Shown here: positions 53,849 to 63,586 of the stretch, one piece after another
How the letters are laid out: each line of letters opens with the position of its first letter
Numbering within the stretch: position 1 is the stretch's first letter
NCBI RefSeq assembly: GCF_027497355.1
Contig: NZ_CP114909.1
Coordinates: forward strand, 62,001-126,000
DNA length: 64,000 nucleotides
Reading direction: 5' to 3'
Source of the DNA: Micromonospora sp. WMMA1947
GTDB lineage: Bacteria; Actinomycetota; Actinomycetes; Mycobacteriales; Micromonosporaceae
Program-made: the position numbers and the translations under genes
The notes under the pieces: model-generated
What the model was told of the DNA's origin: nothing
The model's database searches: none
What the model saw: the letters and a program-made list of their open reading frames with translations, nothing else

Positions 53849-56467
53849 ATGAGAGTGCCTCGTCCTGGCAGCAACAGTGATTGGCGGACGCAAGCCGGCA
53901 ACCTGTTCACGGATCGCGAGGCCGAGTCGCAGGCGTTCAAGTCAGCGTTGGCGGCCTTCCGGCAGCTGCTCGACCGGAACGACGACATCGGCCCCGAGCG
54001 GCTCAACGTACTCACCTTCTACGGGCTCGGCGGCGTCGGCAAAACGGCACTTTCAGAGCGACTGGAGGCATGGGTAAGGCGGGATCTGCCGCTGGCCAAC
54101 GGCTGGGGTCCGCCCCCGTCCGCCAAGGTCGAGGCGATCATCCGAATCGATCTGCACGGCTCGGCGGGCCAGGTGGACATGCTGGCGGTGCTGCTCGCGC
54201 TGCGTGCCGGTGTGGCGAGCGTCCGTCGTCGGTGGCCGCTGTTCGATCTGGCCTTCGCGGCTTACTGGTCGGCAGTACGCCCTGGCGATCCCCTGCCCAG
54301 CATCGACAGCCGGGGCGAATACGCCGACGTGGTCGCCGACATGGCCAGCAACATCCTCAACGATCTCGGGGCGGTGGGCGAGCTCGTCACCGGCACCGCA
54401 GTCGGCCTCGGAGTCCGAGGAGTTCGCACAATCCTCGGGGTGCTGCGCAGAAGGCGAGACGTGCAACTCGGTCTGAAGGCGTACGCCGGTTTCGAGGAGT
54501 TCCTCCTGCGCTGCGCGGACGAACCCAGCCCCACCGAATCGCGGCCCGCACTTGCCTGTGAGATCGCGGCCCTGCTGTCTTGGGAACTAGCCATGATGAC
54601 ACCGTCCGCGCTCGTGGTGGTCTTCATCGACACCACGGAACGCCTCGCTTTGGACCCGCGAAGGGTGGCCGAGGGCCACCTGAATGCGCTCATCCACGGC
54701 ATGCCCAACGTGCTGTTCGTTCTGACCGGGCGGTATCAGCTGGACTGGCATCGGCACAACCGGACCGACCTGCCTTATCGCGGTCCACGGATCTGGCCCG
54801 GCCTGGTGCCGGCGGCACCGAAGCCATTGCGTCAGCACCCCGTCGATGACCTCTCTCCGGCCGATGCCCGGACGTTCATTCAACGCGCCCGGACCGGGCT
54901 CGACCTGCCGTTGACCGACGAGGTTGTCGAGGAACTGGTCGGGTCTTCTGCGGGGCTGCCGCAGTATCTCGAGCTCGCCTGCCAGGTGGCATTCTCCGCC
55001 AAGCAGGCCGGCCAGGGCCGCGCCGTCGAGATCGGCGACGTCACCGGAGGGCTGGCTTCGCTGGTGATGCGCGTCCTCGACGACATTCCCCACGACGAGC
55101 AGCGGGCAATCCGCGCGGCCTGCCTGTTCCGCATCTTCAACACATCGCTGATCGCCGCGGCCGCTGACGTCGACCACGGGTGCGCCGAACGTGCCGTGAC
55201 TCGTCCAATGGTAGAGCCGCACGACAGTGATCGGTTCCCGTACCGGCTACACGACGCGGTACGGGAGGCCATCCGGCGTACTGATCACCAGGTTGCCGGA
55301 GGTTGGACAGAACGCGACTGGGAGCTCGCCGCCACCCGCGCTGCTGTGGCGACGCACGAGATGCACGCCGTCGCCAAGGCTCAGGAGGACACCCGGGGGG
55401 TCCTGGACGCCGTAGGCATCGCGATCCAGTTGGTCTGCGACCAGAACACCACCCTTGAGTCCTCGCCCAGCCGTTCCTATGCGGATTGGTTGACCAGTGC
55501 TGTGGTGTTCAGCCCTGCCATACCGGGCCTGCGGGCTCGGGTGCCGGCGCAGAGCAGAACCGAGTACGGCAGGCATGTCCTGAACTTCATCACTGCCAAG
55601 TCCCTCGACACACCCGTCGAGGAACGCTTGGCACTCCTGCGGGAGATCTCGCGCGCAGATCACCCGATGCGCCGAGTAGCTCACCGGCACCTCGGTTACG
55701 CACTGAAGTCGCAATGCCGGTGGGAGGAGGCGCTGGCGGTGTTCGACGAGCTCATTGAGGAGTCGCCTTCCCAGTTCCATCTCGGGCAACGACCGCAGAT
55801 CCTGAGCACCGCCCGCCGGTTCGTCGAGGCCCGCGACGCCGCAAGGGGCCTCAAGATCGAGGCACTGATCATGAGGGCGCAGGAGTACACGCACGGCTGT
55901 CCTGATCGGTACTTCACCGAGATCGGCGACAAGTTGTCGAGCCTGCGGTATGCCGGGCGGCAGCGTGAATACCTTGAGGACCTCGGGGTCTACCTCGAGC
56001 GCCGAGCCTTTCTGCACGACGATCTCGACATCGAGAGCGTCAGGAAGCTTCGCGACGACGCCGAAATGTCCGGTCATACCGTCGCGATCCGCTCCGGTCT
56101 GCTCGCCACGATTCTGCTGCGCCGGTCGGACCCGACGGAGACGTCCATTCTGCTCGACCGGCTCAAGACTCTTGATCAGGCATCCGGCCCCGCTGGCGCC
56201 ATCGGCTTCCGATACGCGTTGGCCGAGTTCTGCGACGCACGTCTCGCTGGCGACCGGGACCGGCTGGCGGCCCTACAGCATGAGGTCGACCGGCTGCCCG
56301 TCCGTACCCGCCCCTGGATTCAGGTCGAATGCTTTCTCGACTCGGTGGGCTTCCCCGTGCGTTCCGTGCCGACCCAGTGGCTCGAGCCGTACGACGTCGT
56401 TCGGCCGCGATGGGAGGGCCACCTCCACGCGTATCTGACCCGCCACGGATCAGATCTCTCCCGATGA
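53849..56467 (+). CDS. STAND-type NTPase with TPR-like C-terminus
   Basis: The 872-residue cytoplasmic protein has a short N-terminus with NLFTDREAESQAFKSAL. A STAND/NB-ARC-like NTPase follows: P-loop GLGGVGKT (59-66), Walker B LVVVFIDTTE (255-264), a sensor strand NVLFVLTGRYQL with Arg, GLPQYLELA (369-377, the GxP motif), and winged-helix YRLHDAVREAIRR with an MHD-like LHD (about 467-469). The C-terminal half is helical with TPR-like pairs (AHRHLGYALKSQCRWEEALAVF). STAND proteins oligomerise on ligand binding in defence, cell-death or gene-control pathways. No N-terminal effector domain is present, so an effector may act in trans, perhaps the next gene's product. Codon use is less GC-extreme than the neighbours, suggesting transfer. 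Confidence 0.8.
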   Translation: MRVPRPGSNSDWRTQAGNLFTDREAESQAFKSALAAFRQLLDRNDDIGPERLNVLTFYGLGGVGKTALSERLEAWVRRDLPLANGWGPPPSAKVEAIIRIDLHGSAGQVDMLAVLLALRAGVASVRRRWPLFDLAFAAYWSAVRPGDPLPSIDSRGEYADVVADMASNILNDLGAVGELVTGTAVGLGVRGVRTILGVLRRRRDVQLGLKAYAGFEEFLLRCADEPSPTESRPALACEIAALLSWELAMMTPSALVVVFIDTTERLALDPRRVAEGHLNALIHGMPNVLFVLTGRYQLDWHRHNRTDLPYRGPRIWPGLVPAAPKPLRQHPVDDLSPADARTFIQRARTGLDLPLTDEVVEELVGSSAGLPQYLELACQVAFSAKQAGQGRAVEIGDVTGGLASLVMRVLDDIPHDEQRAIRAACLFRIFNTSLIAAAADVDHGCAERAVTRPMVEPHDSDRFPYRLHDAVREAIRRTDHQVAGGWTERDWELAATRAAVATHEMHAVAKAQEDTRGVLDAVGIAIQLVCDQNTTLESSPSRSYADWLTSAVVFSPAIPGLRARVPAQSRTEYGRHVLNFITAKSLDTPVEERLALLREISRADHPMRRVAHRHLGYALKSQCRWEEALAVFDELIEESPSQFHLGQRPQILSTARRFVEARDAARGLKIEALIMRAQEYTHGCPDRYFTEIGDKLSSLRYAGRQREYLEDLGVYLERRAFLHDDLDIESVRKLRDDAEMSGHTVAIRSGLLATILLRRSDPTETSILLDRLKTLDQASGPAGAIGFRYALAEFCDARLAGDRDRLAALQHEVDRLPVRTRPWIQVECFLDSVGFPVRSVPTQWLEPYDVVRPRWEGHLHAYLTRHGSDLSR

Positions 56468-56482
56468 GGAGTAGTAGTAGTC

Positions 56483-57049
56483 ATGCCGATCTTCAACCGA
56501 AGGAAGAAGGGCACCGCCTTCTGGCAGGAGCCTCCGTTCCGATCCGCTGATCTGCAGCAACTTCACGAGTACGCCATCGGCTGCGTTGTCAGGGAGGACG
56601 GGGTGGGAATGATGCGCAGCGGCTGGGCGATCTATCGAAGAGCGGGTCTGCATTCCTGTCAGTCTTCGGAATTCCTTCGGGACGGATACCTGTACTGGTC
56701 GCAGAGCCCAGCGTTCCAGCCGGACGTGGCACTGGCGTTCCTGACCGATCTGTTCGAAAGGCTCAACGCCTGTGATCCGGTCCCGCCGCCCGACGTCTAC
56801 GCCGTGCCACCGGCGCTGATCGAGCCGATGGCGGCTCACTACACGATGCGTTGCTGGGCCGGCGTCGAACTCGTGGAGACGGCGGACCGATTGAGTCGGC
56901 CGGACATCGGGGAACGCTTCGAGCCGAGCGTCTTCCTGGCGATCGCCAGAACTCCATCGCCCTTCGTTCCCGCGCGCGCCAGAGGTTGGGCGCGGACCTA
57001 CGCGCGCAGACGCGGCCACCCTGATCCGTGGCCCGCATTCGGGGCCTGA
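56483..57049 (+). CDS. Unrecognised partner protein of the STAND NTPase
   Basis: The 188-residue soluble protein is not recognised. It has a basic N-terminus (MPIFNRRKKGTAFW) and a middle part with an aromatic-rich pattern (SGWAIYRRAGLHSCQSSEFL, GYLYWSQSPAFQPDVALAFLTDLFERL). A Pro-rich turn (DPVPPPDVYAVPPALIEPM) and a basic tail (ARGWARTYARRRGHPDPWP) follow. There is no membrane segment, signal peptide or known catalytic motif. It starts 15 nt after the STAND stop, with GAGGAG overlapping that stop codon and an 11-nt spacer made of three TAG repeats. Co-expression and similar base use suggest a joint function as effector, adaptor or inhibitor; this is inference. Confidence 0.6.
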   Translation: MPIFNRRKKGTAFWQEPPFRSADLQQLHEYAIGCVVREDGVGMMRSGWAIYRRAGLHSCQSSEFLRDGYLYWSQSPAFQPDVALAFLTDLFERLNACDPVPPPDVYAVPPALIEPMAAHYTMRCWAGVELVETADRLSRPDIGERFEPSVFLAIARTPSPFVPARARGWARTYARRRGHPDPWPAFGA

Positions 57050-57128
57050 CGCGCCGCCGCGACGGCCGTTGCTGACTCTTCGCCGAGGAGCCTGGGCACA
57101 TCTCGTTCCGGGCGACAAGGTAGGCCGG

Positions 57129-58202
57129 TCAGTGGTGGTGGATCGGTGTGTCGAGGTCCGTCAGCCGCCGGCCGGAGCCGCCCGCGGCCAGGGCGACGAA
57201 CTCGGCGGCGATCGCCACGGCGGTCTCCTCCGGCGTCCGCGCCCCCAGGTCGAGCCCGATCGGTGAGGAGAGCCGGGCGAGGGCGGCCTCGTCCACACCC
57301 GCCTCGCGCAGGCGTCGCAGCCGGTCGGTGTGGGTGCGGCGGCTGCCCATCGCGCCGATGTAGCGGGCCGGGGTGCGCAGGGCGACCTGGAGCAGCGGGA
57401 CGTCGAACTTCGGGTCGTGGGTGAGGACGCAGAGCACGGTGCGTTCGTCGACGGCCGTCGACCCCAGGTACGTGTGCGGCCACTGCACGACGAGGTCGTC
57501 GGCGTCGGGGAAGCGCTTGCGGGTGGCGAACACCGGACGCGCGTCGCACACCGTGACGTGATAGCCGAGGAAGCGGCCGATCCGGGCCACCGCGACGGCG
57601 AAGTCGATCGCGCCGAACACGATCATCCGTGGTGGGGGCAGGTACGACTGGACGAAGACGGACACCTCGTCGTGCCGCTGCTGCCCGCGCGTACCGAGCT
57701 GGATGGTGCCGGTGGTGCCGAGGGCGAGCATGCCCTCGGCCTGCTGCGCCACCGCGCGGTCCAGGTCGGCGTCGCCGAGGGTGCCGGCCACCCGGTCGGG
57801 CCAGACCACCAGCTGGGCGTTCCCGGCCGACGCGGTCGCCACCGGCGCGCCGGCCCGGATCGCGGCGAACACCGCGTCGGGCTCGGTCAGCACGACGTCC
57901 GGCTGGACCAGCACCTCGATGGTCCCACCGCAGGTCAGGCCCACCTCGAAGGCGTCGTCGTCGCCGACACCGTAGGTCTCGGTGCTCACCTGGCCGGTCC
58001 GTATCGCCTCCCGGCAGAGCTCGTACACGGCGCCCTCGACGCAACCTCCCGAGATGCTGCCGACGACCTCACCGTCGGCACCCACCGCCATGGCCGCGCC
58101 CGGCGGTCTGGGCGCCGACCTCCAGGTACGGACGACCGTCGCGACGGCGAACCGGACGCCGGCGGCACGCCACGCGGTAAGCCCGTCGACGATGTCTCGC
58201 AT
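57129..58202 (-). CDS. XdhC/CoxI-family molybdenum-enzyme maturation protein
   Basis: The 357-residue cytoplasmic protein has an N-terminal XdhC_CoxI domain (about 10-80: WRSAPRPPGAAMAVGADGEVVGSISGGCVEGAVYE). A C-terminal Rossmann XdhC_C domain (about 195-330) has VFGAIDFAVAVARIGRFLGYHVTVCDARPVFA, CVLTHDPKFDVPLL and YIGAMGSRRTHTDRLRRLREAG. XdhC proteins bind the molybdenum cofactor and deliver it, after sulfuration, to xanthine-dehydrogenase-family enzymes. It is divergent from coxMSL. ATG 58202 lies 6 nt after a -10-like GATCGT, so it may be leaderless. Confidence 0.87.
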   Translation of the reverse strand: MRDIVDGLTAWRAAGVRFAVATVVRTWRSAPRPPGAAMAVGADGEVVGSISGGCVEGAVYELCREAIRTGQVSTETYGVGDDDAFEVGLTCGGTIEVLVQPDVVLTEPDAVFAAIRAGAPVATASAGNAQLVVWPDRVAGTLGDADLDRAVAQQAEGMLALGTTGTIQLGTRGQQRHDEVSVFVQSYLPPPRMIVFGAIDFAVAVARIGRFLGYHVTVCDARPVFATRKRFPDADDLVVQWPHTYLGSTAVDERTVLCVLTHDPKFDVPLLQVALRTPARYIGAMGSRRTHTDRLRRLREAGVDEAALARLSSPIGLDLGARTPEETAVAIAAEFVALAAGGSGRRLTDLDTPIHHH

Positions 58203-58232
58203 TGCCGCACGATCCGTGAGCAGCGCGGCACC

Positions 58233-58272
58233 GTCAACGCCGACCTAAGGACTTGCTTAGGTCGGCGTTGAC
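58233..58272. promoter_or_regulatory. 17-bp-armed palindrome organising the divergent xdhC and coxMSL promoters
   Basis: Arms 58233-58249 and 58256-58272 are exact reverse complements around a 6-nt loop. The outer tips are -35 boxes in both directions. On the plus strand TTGACT (58268-58273) is 17 nt from CACATT (58291-58296). On the minus strand TTGACG (58237-58232) is 17 nt from GATCGT (58214-58209). A protein on the palindrome would contact both promoters. Confidence 0.55.
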
Positions 58273-58317
58273 TTCCCGAGGCACCGGCACCACATTGACG
58301 ACTTCCGGAGGTGCGAT

Positions 58318-59190
58318 ATGCAGGTACCGGCCCCGTTCGAGTACGAGCGAGCCACCAGTGTGGACCATGCCATCAGCCTGATGGAGCGGCTGGGCAGCAC
58401 GTCGCGGCTGATCGCCGGCGGGCACAGCCTGCTGCCGATGATGAAGCTGCGGCTGGCCAGTTTCGACTACCTCATCGACATCAACGATCTCCACGACGAA
58501 CTCGGCTACATCGAGGCGGGTCCGGACGAGCTGCGCATCGGCGCGCTGACCCGGCATCGGGAACTGCTCGAGTCCGCCGTCCTGACGGCGGCCTTTCCGA
58601 TCTTCGCCGACGCCGAACGGGTGATCGCCGATCCGATCGTGCGCAACCGGGGCACCCTCGGCGGTTCCCTCTGCCAGGCGGACCCGTCGGAGGACCTGTC
58701 CGCCGTCTGCACCGCCCTGGACGCGAGCTGCGTGATCCGCGGGCCGGGCGGCAGCGAGCGGGTGCTGTCCATGGAGGAGTTCCACGTCGGGCCGTACGAG
58801 ACGGCCGTCGATGACGGAGAGATCCTGGTCGAGGTGCGGCTGCCGGTGCGGCCCGGCTGCGGCAGCGCGTACGAGAAGGTCGAGCGCCGGGCCGGCGACT
58901 GGGCTGTCGTCTCGGCCGGCGCGGCGGTGTGGCTCGACGGCGACGTGATCTCCGACGCCCGGGTCGGTCTGGCCGCGGTGGGCCCGAACACCACCGGTAT
59001 TCCGGAGATCTCCGCGGCGCTGCGCGGGCAGACGCCCAGCGAGAGCCTCTTCGAGCAGGCCGGGGCGATCGCCGCGCGCAGCTGCGAGCCGGCCACCGAC
59101 CAGCGGGGCAGCGCCGAATACAAGCGGCACCTGGCCGACGAGCTGACCAGACGGACCCTGCGCCGGGCCGTGGAACGGGCGAGGAGCTGA
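58318..59190 (+). CDS. coxM: Carbon monoxide dehydrogenase medium (FAD) subunit
   Basis: The 290-residue FAD subunit of the aerobic Mo-containing CO dehydrogenase begins FEYERATSVDHAISLMERLG, with FAD contacts LIAGGHSLLPMMKLRL and RNRGTLGGSLCQADPSEDL. The C-terminal CODH-flavoprotein domain includes YEKVERRAGDWAVVSAGAAV. It passes electrons from the iron-sulfur subunit to quinone. Start ATG 58318 has GGAGGT upstream. The order coxM-coxS-coxL with short gaps is standard for form I enzymes. Only 2 nt separate it from coxS. Confidence 0.92.
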   Translation: MQVPAPFEYERATSVDHAISLMERLGSTSRLIAGGHSLLPMMKLRLASFDYLIDINDLHDELGYIEAGPDELRIGALTRHRELLESAVLTAAFPIFADAERVIADPIVRNRGTLGGSLCQADPSEDLSAVCTALDASCVIRGPGGSERVLSMEEFHVGPYETAVDDGEILVEVRLPVRPGCGSAYEKVERRAGDWAVVSAGAAVWLDGDVISDARVGLAAVGPNTTGIPEISAALRGQTPSESLFEQAGAIAARSCEPATDQRGSAEYKRHLADELTRRTLRRAVERARS

Positions 59191-59192
59191 GC

Positions 59193-59737
<545 letters not shown>

Positions 59738-59741
<4 letters not shown>

Positions 59742-62128
59742 CGACCGTGCACGAGCGCGTGGACACCTTCCACGACAACGACCAGAAGCCGGTGGGATAC
59801 GGCCGCATGCTGCGGAAGGAGGACCCGCGGTTCGTGCGCGGCCGGGGCCGGTTCGTCGACGACGTCCGGCTGCCCGGGCTGCTGCACCTGGCCATCCTCC
59901 GCTCGCCGGTGGCGCACGCGCGGATCCTGAGCATCGACACCAGCGCCGCCGAGGCCTCCCCCGGCGTCAAGGCGGTCGTGACCGGGGCGATGCTGGCCGA
60001 GCAGGGCCTGGCCTGGATGCCGACGCTCTCCAACGACGTGCAGGCCGTGCTCGCCACCGACAAGGTGCGCTTCCAGGGTCAGGAGGTCGCGTTCGTCGTC
60101 GCCGAGGACGGGTACGCGGCGCGGGACGCGCTGGAGCTGATCGACGTCGAGTACGACGTCCTCGACCCGGTCGTCGACGCCCGCCGCGCGCTGGAGCCGG
60201 ACGCCCCGGTGATCCGCGACGACCTGGAGGGCAAGACCGACAACCACTGCTTCGACTGGGAGACCGGCGACGAGGCGGCCACCGCGGCGGTGTTCGCCCG
60301 GGCCGACGTCGTGGTCAGCCAGGACCTGGTCTATCCGCGGGTGCACCCGGCGCCGATGGAGACGTGCGGGGCGATCGCCGACTTCGACGCCGTCGAGGGC
60401 AAGCTGCGCCTCTGGTCCACCACGCAGGCGCCGCACGCGCACCGCACCCTCTACGCCCTGGTGGCGGGGATCCCCGAGCACAAGATCCAGGTGATCTCGC
60501 CGGACATCGGTGGTGGCTTCGGCAACAAGGTGCCGATCTACCCGGGGTACGTCTGCGCGATCGTCGCGTCGATCGTCACCGGCAAGCCGGTGAAGTGGAT
60601 GGAGGACCGCTTCGAGAACCTGATCAGCACCGGCTTCGCCCGCGACTACATCATGCGGGGTGAGATCGCGGCGACCCGCGACGGCCGGATCCTGGCCATC
60701 CGCACCAACGTCCTCGCCGACCACGGCGCCTTCAACGGCACCGCCGCACCGGTGAAGTATCCGGCCGGCTTCTTCGGGGTCTTCACCGGCAGCTACGACA
60801 TCGAGGCCGCGTACTGCAAGATGACGGCGGTCTTCACCAACAAGGCACCGGGTGGCGTGGCGTACGCCTGCTCGTTCCGTATCACCGAGGCGGTCTACCT
60901 CGTCGAGCGGATCGTCGACTGCCTCGCCGACGAGCTGGGCATGGACCCGGCCGAGCTGCGGCTGAAGAACTTCATCCGCCCGGAGCAGTTCCCGTACACG
61001 ACGAAGACCGGCTGGGTGTACGACTCCGGCGACTACGAGCCGACGATGCGCCTCGCGATGGAGATGGCCGGCTACGCGGACCTGCGGCGCGAGCAGCAGG
61101 AGAAGCGGGCCCGGGGCGAGTTGATGGGCATCGGGATCGCGTTCTTCACCGAGGCCGTCGGTGCCGGCCCGCGCAAGAACATGGACATCCTCGGCCTGGG
61201 CATGGCCGACGGTTGCGAGTTGCGGGTGCACCCGACCGGCAAGGCCGTGGTCCGGCTCAGCGTGCAGTCCCAGGGTCAGGGGCACGAGACGACGTTCGCG
61301 CAGATCATCGCGGAGGAGATCGGGATCCCGCCGGACGACATCGACGTGGTGCACGGCGACACCGACAACACGCCGTTCGGCCTCGGCACGTACGGCAGCA
61401 GGTCCACCCCCGTCTCCGGTGCCGCGGCGGCCCTCGTCGCCCGCAAGGTCCGCGACAAGGCCCGGATCATCGCCTCCGGCATGCTGGAGGTCTCGGTCGC
61501 CGACCTGGAGTGGGACAAGGGTTCCTTCCGGGTCAAGGGCGACCCGGGCAAGAGCGTCACGATCCAGGACATCGCGATGCGGGCGCACGGCGCCGGTGAC
61601 CTGCCCGAGGGCATCGAGGGCGGGTTGGAGGCGCAGATCTGCTATAACCCGTCGAACCTGACGTATCCGCACGGGGCGTACATCTGCGTGGTCGACATCG
61701 ACCCCGGCACCGCGCAGGTCAAGGTGCGGCGGTTCGTCGCCGTCGACGACTGCGGCACCCGGATCAACCCGATGATCATCGAGGGGCAGGTGCACGGCGG
61801 GCTGGCCGACGGGGTCGGCATGGCCCTGATGGAGATGATCGCGTTCGACGAGGACGGCAACTGCCTCGGCGCGTCCCTCATGGACTACCTGCTGCCGACC
61901 GCGCTGGAGGTGCCCGACTGGGAGACCGGCTTCACCGTCACCCCGTCCCCGCACCACCCGATCGGCGCGAAGGGCGTGGGCGAGTCGGCCACCGTCGGCT
62001 CCCCGCCCGCCATCGTCAACGCGATCGTCGACGCCCTCGAACCCTTCGGCGTACGGCATGCCGACATGCCGTTGACGCCGTCGCGGGTCTGGGACGCGAT
62101 GCGCGGCAACGCCCGCCCGCCGATCTAG
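59738..62128 (+). CDS. coxL: Carbon monoxide dehydrogenase large (Mo) subunit, form I
   Basis: The 796-residue catalytic subunit oxidises CO to CO2 at a Mo-Cu centre. It opens with VGYGRMLRKEDPRFVRGRGRF. The active-site loop is AYACSFR (residues 375-381), matching the form I signature AYxCSFR; Cys378 is the predicted copper ligand. Form II enzymes have AYRGAGR. Cofactor-binding blocks include PDIGGGFGNKVPIYPG, SQGQGHETTFAQI, GTYGSRSTPVSGAA and the C-terminal IGAKGVGESATVGSPPAIVNAI with the catalytic Glu. Form I genes are the accepted marker of CO oxidation, including atmospheric CO use for persistence by actinomycetes. Confidence 0.95.
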
Positions 62129-62138
62129 GGAGGTGGCC

Positions 62139-63005
62139 ATGACGACGATCGCCGGCCGTACGCGGGATCTGACCGCCTCGCGCGCGCCGTTCGTGCACGC
62201 CACTGTGGTCCGGGCGCAGGACCCGACGTCGGCCCGGCCCGGCGACGACGCGGTGATCCTGCCGGACGGCACCATCGAGGGTTTCGTCGGCGGGATGTGC
62301 GCCGAGAACTCGGTGCGCGCGGCCGCCCTGGACGCCCTCCGGGACGGCAACGCGCTGCTGCTGCGGGTGCTGCCGGACAGCGCGCCCGCCTTCCCCGACA
62401 CCCCGGGAGCGCGAGTCGTGGTCAACCCGTGCCACTCGGGCGGGGCGCTGGAGATCTTCCTGCGCCCGGTGCTACCGGTACCCGTGCTGGGTCTGGTGGG
62501 CGACACGCCGATCAGCGCGGCGGTGGCCACCCTCGCTGCCTTCCTCGACTTCGAGGTGGCCACGTCCGGTGACTTCTCCGGCGCGACAGCTGTCGTGGTG
62601 GCCGGCCTCGGCAAGGGCGAACAGGACGCCATCCGCGCCGCCCTGGATGCCGGCGTGGGCCACATCGCGCTGGTCGCCAGCCGAAAGCGCGGGGCGGCGG
62701 TGCTCGACGAACTGACGTTGACCGACGCCGAGCGCGCCCGGGTCCGTACTCCGGCCGGGCTGGAGATCGGGGCGCGCTCACCGCAGGAGATCGCCCTGTC
62801 GATCATGGCCGAGGTGGTGCGGGCGCTCCGCGTGGACGGCCTCTCCTCCTCCCCCGCCGCGCCCGTCGCGCTCCCCCAGCAGGCAGTCGACCCGGTGTGC
62901 GGGATGACCGTCCTGGTCGGGCCGGACACCCCGCACGTGCGGATCGACGGCACCGACCACTGGTTCTGCTGCCCCGGCTGCCTCGACCGGCACGTGGCGG
63001 CGTAG
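62139..63005 (+). CDS. XdhC-family protein fused to a C-terminal YHS domain
   Basis: The 288-residue protein has an XdhC_CoxI N-terminal part (about 15-80: SRAPFVHATVVRAQDPTSARPGDDAVILPDG, FVGGMCAENSVRAA). A Rossmann XdhC_C part follows (about 110-225: PVPVLGLVGDTPISAAVATLAAFLDF, AVVVAGLGKGEQDAIRAAL, GLEIGARSPQEIALSIMAEVV). A C-terminal YHS metal-binding domain has DPVCGMTV and FCCPGCLDRH (about 250-287). It is likely a CoxF-like maturation factor, the YHS domain perhaps handling copper or sulfur for the Mo-Cu site (inference). ATG 62139 has GGGAGGT upstream. It is 10 nt after coxL. Confidence 0.82.
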   Translation: MTTIAGRTRDLTASRAPFVHATVVRAQDPTSARPGDDAVILPDGTIEGFVGGMCAENSVRAAALDALRDGNALLLRVLPDSAPAFPDTPGARVVVNPCHSGGALEIFLRPVLPVPVLGLVGDTPISAAVATLAAFLDFEVATSGDFSGATAVVVAGLGKGEQDAIRAALDAGVGHIALVASRKRGAAVLDELTLTDAERARVRTPAGLEIGARSPQEIALSIMAEVVRALRVDGLSSSPAAPVALPQQAVDPVCGMTVLVGPDTPHVRIDGTDHWFCCPGCLDRHVAA

Positions 63006-63007
63006 CC

Positions 63008-63586
63008 GTGTTCGTGACCGGCCTGGTCCTGGCCGCCGGGGCCTCGGTGCGCCTCGGCGAGGCCAAGCAGCTGCTGCCGTACCGCGGGCGGACGCTGCTC
63101 GACGCCACCCTCGACCTGGCCCGCTCGTGCGCCTTCGACCAGTTGCTGGTGACCCTCGGCGGCGCCGCCGACCTGGTCCGGGAACGGGTGGACCTCACCG
63201 GGGTCCAGGTCGTCGAGAACGCCGAGTTCAGCACCGGCTGCGGCTCGTCGGTCCGCGCCGCGACGCAGGCGGTGGACCCGCGCGCCGACGGGCTCGTGCT
63301 CCTGCTCGGCGACCAACCAGGCGTACGGGCCGCCGACGTACGCCGGGTCGCGGCGGCGACCACCCCACTCGCGGTGTGCCGGTACGCCGACGGCCTGGGG
63401 CACCCGTTCTGGTTCGCCCGCGACGTCCTGCCGGAGCTGCGTGTCCTGCACGGCGACAAGGCGGTGTGGAAGCTGCTGCACTCCGGCCGGTACCCGGTCA
63501 CGGAGATACCCGTGGACGGGCCGGTGCCGATCGACGTGGACACCCGCGCGGACTACCGGCGGCTGCTCTCGGGCGAGGCGCGGTGA
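63008..63586 (+). CDS. MobA/MocA-like molybdenum cofactor nucleotidyltransferase
   Basis: The 192-residue protein has the NTP-transferase motif LVLAAGASVRLGEAKQLLPY (residues 6-25), then VVENAEFSTGCGSSVRAA and LLLGDQPGV, and a late DVDTRADY. It likely attaches CMP to molybdopterin to give the cytosine dinucleotide form used by CO dehydrogenases. GTG 63008 is used; a GTG two codons later is possible. It sits 2 nt after the XdhC-YHS stop and overlaps the MoxR start by 4 nt. Confidence 0.87.
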   Translation: MFVTGLVLAAGASVRLGEAKQLLPYRGRTLLDATLDLARSCAFDQLLVTLGGAADLVRERVDLTGVQVVENAEFSTGCGSSVRAATQAVDPRADGLVLLLGDQPGVRAADVRRVAAATTPLAVCRYADGLGHPFWFARDVLPELRVLHGDKAVWKLLHSGRYPVTEIPVDGPVPIDVDTRADYRRLLSGEAR

